The position numbers and the translations under genes are program-made. Below are positions 33,350 to 44,700 of a DNA stretch of 64,000 nt, in pieces. Position 1 is the first letter of the stretch. Every line of letters starts with the position of its first letter. The notes beneath the pieces are model-generated. The model had not been told where the DNA came from. It made no database searches and saw nothing but the letters and a program-made list of their open reading frames with translations. The stretch covers positions 2,216,319 through 2,280,318 of the forward strand of contig BCHH01000006.1 in assembly GCA_001599595.1 (NCBI GenBank). Reading direction: 5' to 3'. The DNA comes from Beverwykella pulmonaria. Its lineage: Eukaryota > Ascomycota > Dothideomycetes > Pleosporales > Melanommataceae.

Positions 33350-34368
33350 CAACTTTAGGATACCTGGCTGCTGGATTTCGATCTACTAGAAAACCACTCA
33401 GTCTTCTTTAGCGCATCTCTAAATGGCTAGACGAGCAATAATGTCAGCTTTGCGTGGCTTAAACAATTGTTTGATCGCGATACGAAGCAGAAAGCTCGAC
33501 GAGCTTATCGCTTGCTCATCCTTGATAGCCACGGCTCTCATGTTTCGATGAAGTTTATTAAGTATTGCGATCAGAACAAGATCCATCTCGCAGTTTTTCC
33601 GCCTCATTCGACCCACAGCTTGCAGCCGCTGGATGTAGTGATGTTCTCTCCACTCGCAGTGGCGTACTCGAAGCAGCTTGCTAACTATATAGAAAAAACT
33701 CAAGGCCTCACCTCTATCGCGAAGCGCGATTTTTACCGCCTCTTCAGCGCCGCCTAGGCGCTCTCATTCACCGAAAAGAACATCAGAAAGGCCTTCGAAG
33801 CCACCAGGCTCGTACCGTTCGACCCACAGGCAGTACTCGCTCACGACCCGGCTCAAGCGGCAGCGGAAAATCAGCGATCAGCGCATCAGATTGGACAGAA
33901 ATTTGGCGTCTTTTGAAGCAAGTAGTGCCCGATACTTTCGACGAACATGCTAAGAAGCTTACCCACACGATACACGTCATGTCAGTAAGGAACCAGCTTC
34001 TCCAACACGAAAATAAGCAACTACAAGAGGGCGCAAGCACGAGGGCAAGGCACTATCGCTGCCACCGGCACCGCCAAATGATGGCGGAGCCATGTGCTGG
34101 AGTCCCTCCCACGTGAACTAGCGGCTAAGCAGAAGCGCGAGGAGAAGCAGCGCGACGCTGAGGTTGCCGCCGCCCACAAGGCCATCAAGGCAGCTCAACG
34201 CGAGGAGAATAAGGTGGCAAAGCAAGTCGAGAAACAGCTCCAAAATGACATGAGCTACTCCAAAAGGCCAATCGCAAGCCCTCCAAACCTCCACGCACAA
34301 AAACGATCAAAATTAATCAAGTACTGGAGTAGGAGCTGGCGGAGGAGCCATCGGCCGCCTCGACAGTG
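33350..34368 (+). mobile_element. Pogo/Fot-type DDE transposase fragment
   Basis: This is the C-terminal half of a pogo-family transposase. Visible parts are LLDFDLLENHSVFFSASLNG, then SNNVSFAWLKQLFDRDTKQK, RRAYRLLILDSHGSHVSM (second catalytic Asp), FPPHSTHSLQPLDVVMFSPL, and the Lys/Arg-rich tail AAKQKREEKQRDAEVAAAHK. Stops occur where Trp is expected (TAG at about 33429) and near 33757 and 33917, and a frame change occurs near 34090. The N-terminal DNA-binding part and the first Asp are missing, and no far terminal repeat was found, so it is a truncated, inactive copy. Its relation to the adjacent MITE-like element is inferred from position. Confidence 0.85.
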
Positions 34369-34778
34369 ACAACAAGCCTGGGCCGCTCTGTCAAACTTCA
34401 AAAAAATAAAAATAAAAATAGATAGCGCATCTTTTCTCCATACATCAAAGCCTAATACACCACAAAATTACCGCTATACAGCAATTTTTGATCACGATAG
34501 CGCTTCATTTGTGGGGTGGGAAAACGTTGTTCCGCATGTGCTAGGTGAATCTATATTATCCCCCACACCCGCCAGCGGCGACTGCGGTACTGAACCTTGC
34601 GGTTTCTGACTGTTGGGATCTGTCACTTTTCGCGTCGACGTGTTCACGCAGCCTGGAGGCCACCTACGATAGATATAACGCAGGTGTAACTCGTTTTGAG
34701 CTGCTTCCGTTGTGCCAGCTCAGCTGAGGCTGATCGCTTCTGAACACCCCGGCCTGAAAACACACATTTCTCCGCACC
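34369..34778. other. Intergenic, methyltransferase upstream region
   Basis: A/T-rich DNA (AAAATAAAAATA at about 34405) and the presumed promoter of the methyltransferase gene. No other feature is seen. Confidence 0.5.
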
Positions 34779-35708
34779 ATGACAGACCTACATGACCGGG
34801 ATCGAGATTCCCATCCTCTCATAGAAGAAATACCAGAAAGGCAAGGTTCAAATCCCTGCTGTCGTAGCCTCCAAACTCACATGTCAAACAGACTAGATGA
34901 GCAACATGTCTTCACCACTAAAACGCTCGGGTTTCTTATTCACCCCAACATCCCGATTACCTCGCCCGCTGCCAAGATCGCAGACATAGGTGCCGGTTCT
35001 GGGGCCTGGCTTCTCGACGTCGCCAAAAGCCTGCCGTCAACATGCCAATTCACCGGTTTTGACCTCACGTCGTCCGCTTTTCCTCCACCGGAGACCTGGC
35101 CGTCAAACGTGTCGTTCAAAATCCACGACATGTTCCTCCCCTTTCCAGCCTCAGAGGTAGGGACCTATGATGTGGTTGCCGTCCGCTTCACCAGCAGCGT
35201 GGCCGCGCGGGCGGAATGGGCTCGTTCCATCGCGAACCTGACGACGTTGTTGAAGCCGGGCGGCTGGCTGCAGTGGATTGATTCATGTAATTTTGCGCTT
35301 TACAATTCCGCGGCTGGCGCGTCCCGCGCCGCGTGCCAGGAGATCTACGACGGCCTGGACCCATTTCGCCGCAAGGTCGACCCCGTGATCGGCCTCATGA
35401 TGCGAGAGCCGAAGAATCTGAGGAGGGAAGACGTGTTCCGAGAACTTGGCTTGGTCGATGTGCACGAAGACGTCTTTTCGTCGGACAGATTGCAGGATCT
35501 GGAGGCGAATGCAAGGGATAAGGGGACCCGGAATATCATGGTTTGCTTCCTGGGATGTTTGGAGGAGTTGGTGGCGGTTGAGGGCAGTGGATGGACGAAC
35601 CAGAGGATCGAGAGGCTGAAGGAGGAGGCGATGAAGGAGATTGACAACGGGGTTTATCATACACTCGATCAGGTGTGTATTGTTGGGAGAAAATCGGATG
35701 GGGCTTGA
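34779..35708 (+). CDS. Class I SAM-dependent methyltransferase
   Basis: A single exon of 309 aa, with a good start context (CACCATGA). The Rossmann motif I is AAKIADIGAGSGAWLLDVAK (near residues 66-85). Motif II is QFTGFDLTSS, where the acidic residue would hold the SAM ribose. The later motifs are TYDVVAVRFTSS and LTTLLKPGGWLQWIDS. The C-terminal half (FRELGLVDVHEDVFSSDRLQ) is typical of fungal TAM/LaeA-like and secondary-metabolite methyltransferases, where it forms the acceptor side. The acceptor cannot be told from sequence. No synthase gene lies nearby, so there is no cluster context. It has no signal peptide or membrane helix and is probably cytosolic or nuclear. Confidence 0.88.
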   Translation: MTDLHDRDRDSHPLIEEIPERQGSNPCCRSLQTHMSNRLDEQHVFTTKTLGFLIHPNIPITSPAAKIADIGAGSGAWLLDVAKSLPSTCQFTGFDLTSSAFPPPETWPSNVSFKIHDMFLPFPASEVGTYDVVAVRFTSSVAARAEWARSIANLTTLLKPGGWLQWIDSCNFALYNSAAGASRAACQEIYDGLDPFRRKVDPVIGLMMREPKNLRREDVFRELGLVDVHEDVFSSDRLQDLEANARDKGTRNIMVCFLGCLEELVAVEGSGWTNQRIERLKEEAMKEIDNGVYHTLDQVCIVGRKSDGA

Positions 35709-35968
35709 CTGGTATATCGCAGTGAAAAACAGTCTGACTGGCGGAATCAACTCATCCGGAACCCCCGTGCATTCAAGGACGCGTATCTATATCATCAAAA
35801 GGCAACTAAGAAATTAGTACTGATATGCGTCAAAAGGACGAGCGTATTATCGTAAAAGTCGACAGTCGCGCACAGCGTTATACGGGTGTGGTCACTTTGT
35901 CCCATTTAATAGCTATATATTTACAAGTACATATACATACATGTCCGCTTTCCCAATACTACTGTATT

Positions 35969-38900
35969 TTACAGCCCCTCCTGTTTAACGACCTTCTCGC
36001 ATCTCCCACACAACCTCTGTCCTTTCTCCTCCTCCTTTACCTGGACCACAAATCGCCAACACCTCGGACACTTGTCGTACCCGGCCTTACATACAAACAC
36101 TACGCCCTTCCCTGCACCCGGAATCTCATATTCCTCCAGCGCGCCATCCGTCCCAGCCTTTTCAGCACATCGTCGCGCCTCCTCAATATCGTTAAATTCA
36201 AACCCGCTTACGACAAACAGCCCCGCGAGCTCTTCCGCGCGTTTCTGTGCACTTGCCATGCCTCCGCGCCCTTGCACGAATTGTTCGAGACCTGCAAGGT
36301 AATTGTCAGGTAAGCCTACGAGGACATCGCACTCGAGGGATGAGCCGATCTTTTTGATGGAACGAAGACGCTCTTGGGCGGCTTTGATGGTGGAGCCGAG
36401 TTTTTCGATATAAATTAGGTACGCATCTAGAAGAGCCGGTGACTCTTCGGCGAGCTTGTCGATGTAGACAAGCGAATCGTTCGGCTCAAATGTCTTGGGC
36501 TGCTCTTCTGGGGCCTGGAAAGGGGTCCATGGAGCGCGCCCCGGGTGAACCGACCCCTTTTTTATTTCCTCTGGGACAAAGTCCCAGACTTCTTCGACTA
36601 GAAGAGGGCAGATTGGGGCCAGCATTTGCATCAGCTCGTAGAAGATGACACCTAGAACATTCTGCAGATGTTGACAGTCTGCTTTCAAGCCAGTGTAGAC
36701 ACGGTCTTTGAGCGTTTCGAAGTAGAAGGCGGAGAGGTCATTGGAGATGTATTTGTTGATGGCGTTTACGCCCTTGAAGAACTCGTATTTAGCGTAGTAA
36801 TCGTGGACTTCTTTGCTTACTTGCGCAAGGCGGTGGATTGCGAGTATGTCAGTTAAGAGTATATCGTGGGGTAGATTGTCCTTGAGAAGTTCAGTGCGAA
36901 CTTTGTTGAACGAGGTGAAGCTCGGGGGACAGCTAGGTAATGAGAAGATGCCAAGAAGCCACTTGAAAGTCACCCGATACTTGTGCAAAGCCTGGTTCAC
37001 TGACAAAAGGACAGGCTGGCCAATGGTGACATCGCGCGTGTAGTCGCTACTGGCGACCCAGAGTCTAAGCGCGTCGGAACCCATGGCATCGTAAGTAAGA
37101 ACGCCATCTTTCTGCTGCTCTTGCTTCACACCCTTCTGCTTCTTGCGCTTGATTGGTGGTAAGAGCTCGCCAGACATGATCTGAGAGGGTGAGATGACGT
37201 TTCCGATACTTTTGCTCATTTTTCGCCCCTCGGAATCTAAGGTGAAGCCATGCGTGATGAGTGTCTTGTATGGTGCTTTGACGTCGCTCAGGTCCGCTGT
37301 CTGGGTAGCGACATGGGTGAGGAGCGACGACTGGAACCAGCCACGATGTTGGTCAGTGCCTTCGAGGTAAACATCGGCAACTGGCTGATCGTTTTTAGGA
37401 GGGAGGAGTGTCCAGCTAGTTCCACTGTCAAACCACACATCCATGGTATCTCTCCCTCGAACATAGGAGCCAGTGAGGTTCTGAGGCTTCCAGACGGGTT
37501 CGCCCTGGGAGTCTGTCCACCACGCGTCGATGCCGCGTTTCTTTACAACGTCTATAATGTTCTGAATGCTTTCAGAGTTCATTGTTGCCTCGTGTTTCCC
37601 CTCATCTATCCTATACAAAGCTGGAATAGGCACACCCCAAGCGCGTTGGCGCGAGATGCACCATTGACTACGACCTTGGATGAAGCTCTCCAATCGGGGA
37701 CGACCACCATCGGGAACGAATTTGACGCCCTCGATGGCCTTCATGGCCCCCTCTTTGATCCCATCGACGTTCGCAAACCATTGCTCCGTTGCCCTTACAA
37801 TCACAGGCTCCTTTGTCCTCCAGTCGATGGGATACTTGTGGCGATAGTCCTGCTTTCCGCGAAGGAAGTCATGCTTCTCGAGATACTTTACCACTGCGTT
37901 AGTGCCTGACTTCTTTGCATCTGATACTAGCAAGCCTTTAAGAATTTCCGGCTGTCCTGGGAAGGCTTCCTCTGTGAATGAGCCATCATCATCTATAGGG
38001 GCAAAAGCCGGGATATCCAAAGCGCTGCAGACGTGGTAATCGTCCATCCCGTGTCCAGGTGCTAGATGGACGAGCCCGGTTCCAGATGAGTCAGTGACGA
38101 AATCCGCGTGGATGACCGGCTGGAGCCCATTTGCCTTCTGAAAAGGGTTTTCGTACTTCAAATTTCCAGCGATGTCTGATCCATGCAGCCCAGAAAGAAT
38201 AATGGTAAGCTCACGCCCCAGAATCTTCTGGTAATCTTCCACCCGAGAAGCGGCTACAATGGTAAACTCATCCTGTGAATCCCGCAAGACTGAGTATACC
38301 ATATCTTTGTGCACGGCAATGGCCTTATTGGCGGGTAATGTCCAAGGCGTAGTGGTCCAGATGACGACATTCAAGGGTCCTGGGACTGCAGAGAGCGCAC
38401 CCTTTTTGAGGGTGTCTGATACAGATACCGGGAACCGAACAAAGGCGGCTAGAGATCTGTGATTTTCATCGTATTCAAGCTCGGCTTCGGCGAGAGCAGT
38501 TCGAGACGATGGAGACCAGTACACAGGCTTGAACTGCCGGTAGATCAATCCCTTTTCGAACAACTGCTTGAAGACCTCCAGCTGTCTAATCTCGAACTCC
38601 CTGTCCATCGTCTTATACGCATTGTCCCAGTCGCCCATGACCGCCCACTCCTTGAATCCTCGCTTCTGCTCCTCGACAGTCCTCGTCGCCAATTCTCTTG
38701 CAGCCGCTCGCACGCTGACGGGGTCCGTATGTGCATCCTTCTTCTGTAATTGAAGTGCCTTGATCTCAATAGGTAGCCCGTGGCAATCCCAACCTGGGAT
38801 GTAGCTCACTCTCTTGCCCTGGCCGACCTGGTATCGGCAGATGATGTCCTTCGTGATCTTGTTCAGTGCATGGCCAATGTGTAAGGGGCCATTTGCGTAT

Positions 38901-39160
38901 GGCGGGCCATCGTGTAGGGTAAATGTTTCAGGTGTTTTGCCATTGGTTTTGGGGCCTGCGCGCGAGGTCTGCTGCCATGCATAGAGCTCATCGGTGCAGC
39001 GACGGAGGTATTCGGCGTTCGAGGCGGGTAGAGGGCGGGCTGGAAAGCTTGATTTTGGGAGACGGAGTGTGGACGACCATGATGCACGTAGAGCTCGCGT
39101 CGGTATTAGCATGGTAGCATCGTGGGCGGGCTGGGCGTCGTTGTTCGCTGAGAGAGACAT
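35969..39160 (-). CDS. ISM1: Isoleucyl-tRNA synthetase, mitochondrial
   Basis: A single exon of 1063 aa from the ATG at 39160. A second in-frame ATG at 39112 (MLIPTRALRASWSSTLRLPK) gives a cleaner acid-free, Arg/Ser-rich mitochondrial presequence and may be the true start. The class Ia signatures are present: HIGHALNK (HIGH) after LHDGPPYANGPL, the editing-domain region, WFDSGTSWT, and KMSKSIGNV (KMSKS). The tRNA-binding tail ends in a C-terminal zinc ribbon of the bacterial/organellar type, DKCPRCWRFVVQ and CGRCEKVV. The enzyme charges mitochondrial tRNA-Ile. The bacterial-type zinc tail and presequence separate it from the cytosolic ILS1 type. Confidence 0.95.
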   Translation of the reverse strand: MSLSANNDAQPAHDATMLIPTRALRASWSSTLRLPKSSFPARPLPASNAEYLRRCTDELYAWQQTSRAGPKTNGKTPETFTLHDGPPYANGPLHIGHALNKITKDIICRYQVGQGKRVSYIPGWDCHGLPIEIKALQLQKKDAHTDPVSVRAAARELATRTVEEQKRGFKEWAVMGDWDNAYKTMDREFEIRQLEVFKQLFEKGLIYRQFKPVYWSPSSRTALAEAELEYDENHRSLAAFVRFPVSVSDTLKKGALSAVPGPLNVVIWTTTPWTLPANKAIAVHKDMVYSVLRDSQDEFTIVAASRVEDYQKILGRELTIILSGLHGSDIAGNLKYENPFQKANGLQPVIHADFVTDSSGTGLVHLAPGHGMDDYHVCSALDIPAFAPIDDDGSFTEEAFPGQPEILKGLLVSDAKKSGTNAVVKYLEKHDFLRGKQDYRHKYPIDWRTKEPVIVRATEQWFANVDGIKEGAMKAIEGVKFVPDGGRPRLESFIQGRSQWCISRQRAWGVPIPALYRIDEGKHEATMNSESIQNIIDVVKKRGIDAWWTDSQGEPVWKPQNLTGSYVRGRDTMDVWFDSGTSWTLLPPKNDQPVADVYLEGTDQHRGWFQSSLLTHVATQTADLSDVKAPYKTLITHGFTLDSEGRKMSKSIGNVISPSQIMSGELLPPIKRKKQKGVKQEQQKDGVLTYDAMGSDALRLWVASSDYTRDVTIGQPVLLSVNQALHKYRVTFKWLLGIFSLPSCPPSFTSFNKVRTELLKDNLPHDILLTDILAIHRLAQVSKEVHDYYAKYEFFKGVNAINKYISNDLSAFYFETLKDRVYTGLKADCQHLQNVLGVIFYELMQMLAPICPLLVEEVWDFVPEEIKKGSVHPGRAPWTPFQAPEEQPKTFEPNDSLVYIDKLAEESPALLDAYLIYIEKLGSTIKAAQERLRSIKKIGSSLECDVLVGLPDNYLAGLEQFVQGRGGMASAQKRAEELAGLFVVSGFEFNDIEEARRCAEKAGTDGALEEYEIPGAGKGVVFVCKAGYDKCPRCWRFVVQVKEEEKGQRLCGRCEKVVKQEGL

Positions 39161-39454
39161 TTTCTGAGCTTCGGATTTGTTCGGCTGTATTTCGGAGACG
39201 TCTCGGAACAGCAACACCACGCCAAGAATCGCAGCTGTCAAGGAGCACTTGTGAAATGTTCAAATATTGTTCAAACTAAGAACGGATGAAGAATATCGTC
39301 TTCGAATATTATATGTCATAGTGTGACGTGAATATGCGTGTCGTCAAGTAGCGTTATATGAGTCACATTTCCATAAGTACGACTCACCCACACATCCATG
39401 GATGATAATGGAGACCATAACCTGAGATCGGCGTGAACCCGAACGCCCCGTATC

Positions 39455-41087
39455 TTAGTACACTGTCAAAGCACTTACAGCCCCATTCTTGAGCACCTCG
39501 AAGATCATTCCTGGAAAGCCGAACAGCTCCACGTGCCCGACACTGCCATCGCCCTCAACCATGCCTGACCCAGCATTTGCAAACCTACTCTTCTTCCCAG
39601 TGCCATCTTCCCAGCCTCCAAGCAGCTCACAGCTGCTCCCAGGGCTGTCACCCCAACCTCTGTTCAGAGCCATGCCTCGTTGCTGCAACCGTTCTTCCTC
39701 TTCGCTCTCATAATATGACTTGAAGACTTCTTTGAGCCTCCCAGAGATATCCCCAAACTGCATTTCTGAGTTCAAAGAATCCTTGTAGAGCTCGGATGGT
39801 ACATGGTCGAGAGACCATCTGCTCCTCCGGTGCCGGTTGAACTGGTATGACCCTGGGATGTTGCCATGGAATATTATTTTCGTGGCAGTGAGATGATTCA
39901 GGGGCTGTGTGCTGAGTTCTCCATCTTCATGCGGGTCAGTTTCTCGTCGCTCTTGTGTTGGTGAGGGCGGTGATATCTGTGTTGGCTGGGATATGAGAAT
40001 GTCAAATCCGTGATGATAGTAGTTGTAGAAGTGCTCGGCGGCGGCTACTTCGCGCTCTCGTGCTTCCGTCGCTGCTTCCTCGTCATCTTCCCATTCGTCT
40101 TCGTCATCGGTACCTATAGCCGAGCCATGGTCTGAGTCGAGGTTGTCGTCGTTGGCTAGTCCGACCGCGAAATTGTCAGACGCATCGCTCGTCCTCCGAT
40201 CCTTGTGAATGGACAGGCGATGGTCGTTCTTTCGGTAAATAGAGTCTGGTGCGCCAAGTTCCATGATCAAGTCTTGAGGCGTCGTCTCGCTGAGGATGAT
40301 CCAGAACGGAGGGCTGGACCGTCTGACGAGCTCTACCCTGCCTTCGCCGTGTACGCGAACGAGCTCGATCTCATCTGGACCGCCTTCCTTGCCCTTCCCT
40401 GACAATGCAACAGCTCTCGGGTTAGGTGGGGTGGCTGTGAAAAGCGTGCCCCGTGCCTTCTGCCACGAGTCGCCGTTGAACACTGCCATCGATGTTGCGG
40501 GACCTGTGGCTGAGGATGAGAGCAAAGAAATGAAGTCCTTCTTTGGCGAATATGCAGAATGTTGTACCGGGAAGTTGAACGCTATGCCAGGATACGAGAG
40601 GTTGTAGATACCTTTCGCACCGTCATGATCCGAGTCTGGTGGTATATATTCACCGCCATAGGTGGGTCCCAGCAATTTGTCGTATATGTGCCTAAACTTT
40701 GGGCCAGATGGTCCCAGCGGTATGTCGCCGTGTCCTTCTATCGGCTTGAACACCTCAACATCTTTGTACACCAGCTTTGCCTTGGAGAAGTCAAGAACCT
40801 CTATCAGCCGCAACCGTTGGTCGGGCCCGTCAAACTGGAGCCGAAGACCGTTGTCTGGGAGGACGAGCTGGATGGGAGAAAGAATAGGGCGCGTATCGTC
40901 ATGGTAGAGCTGGAATCTCGGAAAGACTTTGACCTCTGCTTTGATGGTTGTCAAGATTTCGTGCAGGGAGCAGCCCAGCGCTACGTTGAAGTCAGACTGA
41001 TGCTCTTGTCTTGAGGGGTTCGGGTCCGCGCATACTCATAAAGCCCACCGAGCGCCCCGGCACTACCTGCACTGTAGCATCTTCCAT
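39455..41087 (-). CDS. PHAF1 / UPF0183 family protein
   Basis: The main exon runs from about 40990 to the stop at 39455: DFNVALGCSLHEILTTIKAE, NGLRLQFDGPDQRLRLIEVL, DFSKAKLVYKDVEVF, HHGFDILISQPTQ, KIIFHGNIPGSYQFNRHRR, and the ending FGFPGMIFEVLKNGAVSALT. These match the UPF0183 (PF03676) family over its full length, with an acidic insert (TDDEDEWEDDEEAATEA) in the middle. The frame has no ATG near its start, so a 5' exon is needed. The ATG at 41087 opens MEDATVQVVPGRSVGFM, which fits the family N-terminus (PGR-x-x-GF). The junction is uncertain: a 31-nt intron keeps that motif, while a 70-nt GTAGTG...CATCAG intron keeps phase but removes it. In animals PHAF1 binds autophagic membranes with BCAS3; the fungal role is not known to me. 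Confidence 0.83.
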
Positions 41088-41706
41088 CGCGTGAGATTTG
41101 TAGAGGATGCAGTCTTTGGAAATGGCCTTGGGAGCTCGAGTGCGGGCCCACGCACCTAGCTATCGAGAACTGCCTAGGCAAGCTACACGCGTGCTTTGTT
41201 CACGGGACCAGCAGTGAGACAGGCACCCAGAGGACCAGGGTCTCGTCTCAGGCAAGCAGCTCTAGTCACGGAGATGGTATGCGGATCTTCTGGCGTGGAA
41301 GTACTGTTTAATGTGTGCTTTGGGCTGGGTATGGGGGAATGGAGGGGTAGCTGGCGGGGTGCGAGAGTGGTTGAGGTCTACTATGGAGGTCCTTCGAGGG
41401 TCAACACGTTGAAAGGAAGGAAGCTACGAGAAAATTCTAAACCAGGGTATCGAAACAAAAGACCAAGTCATAGCAAAGAACATCAAGGGCGCCAGTGAAT
41501 CGACAGAAAGGCAACGTTGGGCGCGGGCGCAGCTCCCAGCTCAACGATGCGGAATGGCACCGCAGGGCGCTTGGACCGACCTGACCAGGATACTGGTCTT
41601 GGCGCGCATGCATTGTTTACAGTCAACATCAGATTTCCTCGACACAGCAAAGGCATTGATATCACACCCGCTTCTCTCTCCAACATACCCACACATCCCT
41701 CTCGAC
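41088..41706. promoter_or_regulatory. Divergent upstream region, PHAF1-like gene / kinesin-5
   Basis: 620 bp lie between the two starts. No other gene is supported. Both promoters must lie here, but no specific element is identified. Confidence 0.5.
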
Positions 41707-44700
41707 ATGTCTGGTGTTCCTCGGCCAGGGGCGCCGCCTGTCAAGAGAGCCAATTCCATGCGCCCACCGTCTATGCGACGGCCGCTCAGCACCACGCGCG
41801 GTCGATCCGCTACGCCTGCGCTCAGCGGCCGTGTATCGCCGGCAAATTCAGTCGCATCTTCACGTGTGCGGTCGTCTCCACATACGAGCAATAAGCGAAA
41901 AGAACGGGATTTCGAGCACGATGGGGAAGAGACAAACATCAACGTCGTCGTCCGGTGTCGCGGCCGCAATGACCGCGAAGTGCGAGAAAACAGCGGCGTC
42001 GTGGTCTCTACCGATGGCATCAAAGGAAACACGGTCGATCTTTCCATGGGTCCGACCGCGCTGAGCAACAAGACCTATCAGTTTGACAAGGTCTTCTCTC
42101 CGGCGGCCGACCAGACCATGGTTTTCGATGAAGTTGTCATGCCAATCCTGGATGAGGTACGAGCCGAAAAAGAGACATGTCTGAATGCGTCTAACAGTTT
42201 TTTGCAAAGGTCCTGGGAGGCTTCAATTGCACCATCTTTGCCTACGGCCAAACCGGCACCGGCAAAACCTACACCATGTCCGGCGACATCTCCGACATCC
42301 TACCCCTCCCAGACAATGCCGGAATCATTCCACGTGTGCTCTACTCTCTTTTCAACAAGCTCGAGCTCGAAGAAACGGAAAGCTCGGTCAAGTGCTCATT
42401 CATTGAGCTGTACAACGAGGAATTGCGGGACCTGCTATCGACAGACGACAATGTCAAGCTGAAGATTTTTGACGACAACAACAATAATAAAAAGAGTCAC
42501 AGCTCCACCTTGGTCCAAGGAATGGAGGAATGCCATCTCAAGAGTGCTACTCAAGGTATCCAGCTGCTCAGCGACGGCAGCCACAAACGCCAGGTTGCCG
42601 CAACCAAGTGCAACGACCTCAGCTCTCGAAGTCACACCGTCTTCACCATTACTGTTTACATGAAGCGCGCTTCCGAAGACGGAATCGAATATATGAGCGC
42701 GGGAAAGCTCAACCTTGTCGATCTCGCTGGAAGCGAAAATATCCAGCGAAGTGGAGCTGAGAACAAGCGTGCCGCTGAAGCTGGCCTGATCAACAAGAGT
42801 CTGCTGACCCTGGGTCGAGTTATCAATGCGCTCGTGGAACGCGGCCCACATATTCCCTACCGAGAGTCGAAACTGACGCGTCTGTTACAAGACTCATTAG
42901 GTGGCCGGACGAAGACATGCATTATAGCGACGGTATCGCCAGCAAAGAGCAATCTGGAGGAAACCATATCCACCTTGGACTATGCTTTCCGAGCCAAGAA
43001 TATCCGCAATAAGCCACAGGTAAACCCGCTACTATCCAAGAAGACTTTACTCAGGGAGTTCACGGTAGAAATTGAGAAACTGAAGAGCGAGCTCATCGCA
43101 ACGCGCCAGCGCAACGGCGTGTACCTAAGCCAGGAAAGCTACGATGAGATGAGCACTGTCAGCGAGTCACGTAGGATACTGAGTGAGGAGCAGCGTGACA
43201 AGATTGAGACTATGGAAATCAATCTTCGCAACAAGCTGGAAGAACTGTTCTCACTGACCACCAATTTCCAAGCCCTCAAAAAAGATAACGAGCAGACGAG
43301 ACTCACATTAGAGGGTACTAAAGGCATTCTTGAGAAGACTGAGGTTGTTTTGGAGCACACTCGACAGAACCTGGCGGAAGAGACAACAATCCGGAAAGCC
43401 CATGAGAAGACTGAGGGTGACCTTGCTGGCATTGGATACGACATGATCTCCACCCTTGGAAAGACTACGTCAGACATTGACGGCTTGCGATCCAAAATTC
43501 GCCGGAAATCCGAGCTTCAATCTCAAAACCGACAGAACTGGGCTTCCTCGCAACATCATGTGGTGGACACAACTCTTCTTGTCGAAGATCGGATAGCGCA
43601 ATTCCAGACGCAACAGGAGCAAATGATGGACAGTCTCTCGGACAGGATGCAGGCCTTCGTCAAGGATGAGCTGGAGAAGCTCGGTACATCTCAAGCGTTT
43701 TTGCAAGAGAAGATAAAGGCATTCGAGAGCTCCGAACAAGATGTCAACAATCAGACTGTTAAAGCTCGCGATGACATGAATGAAGTTCTGGAAGAAATAA
43801 AGACATTGAGAGAAGGTGTAAAGCAGGAGGTTGGTGCAGGACTTAACGAACTGTCCGCCGCTGCAGAGAAGATATCTGCCAACATCATCACAGAGCTAGA
43901 TTCTTTCCACACACAGGTATGACCAGAACTCTGCAATCCTATCTGTGAGATTTCGCTAATGAAGGAAGCTTCATTCATCGTATGCTGCTCTTGGCAAAGA
44001 GTTCCAGAACACCTTTGCTGAGCTTGTCAAAAATTTAAATGAACAACAAGCTGAGAATGATCGACTTCGTCGACACATTCTCGAAGCAAATGCGTCGCTT
44101 GTGGAAGCCAACAAGATATCCCAAGTTCGGCTTGCCCAAGTTATGGACGAGGAGAAGCAGAAATCGGCCGAAGAACGTTTACATCTCTTGAGTCAAGTTA
44201 CTGCACTTATCAATGCAAATGCTGAGACCCAGGAGAAGAGACTGGGGAACCAGGTGTCGAGTGTCAGCGAGGAGATTAGCGTTGCAACGGCAGCGCACAA
44301 TATCAAGCAAGTCACATATAATGAAGGCATGGATTCGTGGGCAGCTCGTTCCAAGGATATTGTTGCTGGGGTTTCCAAATCTAGGGAAGGAGTCAAGTCA
44401 AGGCTCAAATCAGACTTTGCAGTAAGCCTCCTCGACAGTTCACTCAGCGTAAAGTATATGCTAATCAATGATTCCACAGGCTGCAACGCAACACTCCACC
44501 TCCATTAAGGATACTACTACCTCAGTACATGCAAGCACTGTCAAGATTGTGGAAACTCAAATGGCGCATATGGACACACAGCTTCAATCCCTAGATGATA
44601 TTGTGTCACGCGTTCGCGCTCAAAACAACGCCCACCATGCCGCTCATACATCGTCTTTGCACGCGCTCTCATCGACTGTTCAGTCATCGTATTCGAGCAT

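Noticed and set aside
34845..34855. GGTTCAAATCC, like a tRNA B box
   Set aside because: It lies inside the methyltransferase coding region and no A box, anticodon arm or acceptor stem fits around it.
30910..35708. Possible secondary-metabolite cluster (HET gene plus methyltransferase)
   Set aside because: No synthase, transporter or other tailoring enzyme is nearby; neighbours are transposon relics and housekeeping genes.
35825..36313. 162-codon plus-strand ORF
   Set aside because: Mostly complementary to the C-terminus of the isoleucyl-tRNA synthetase.
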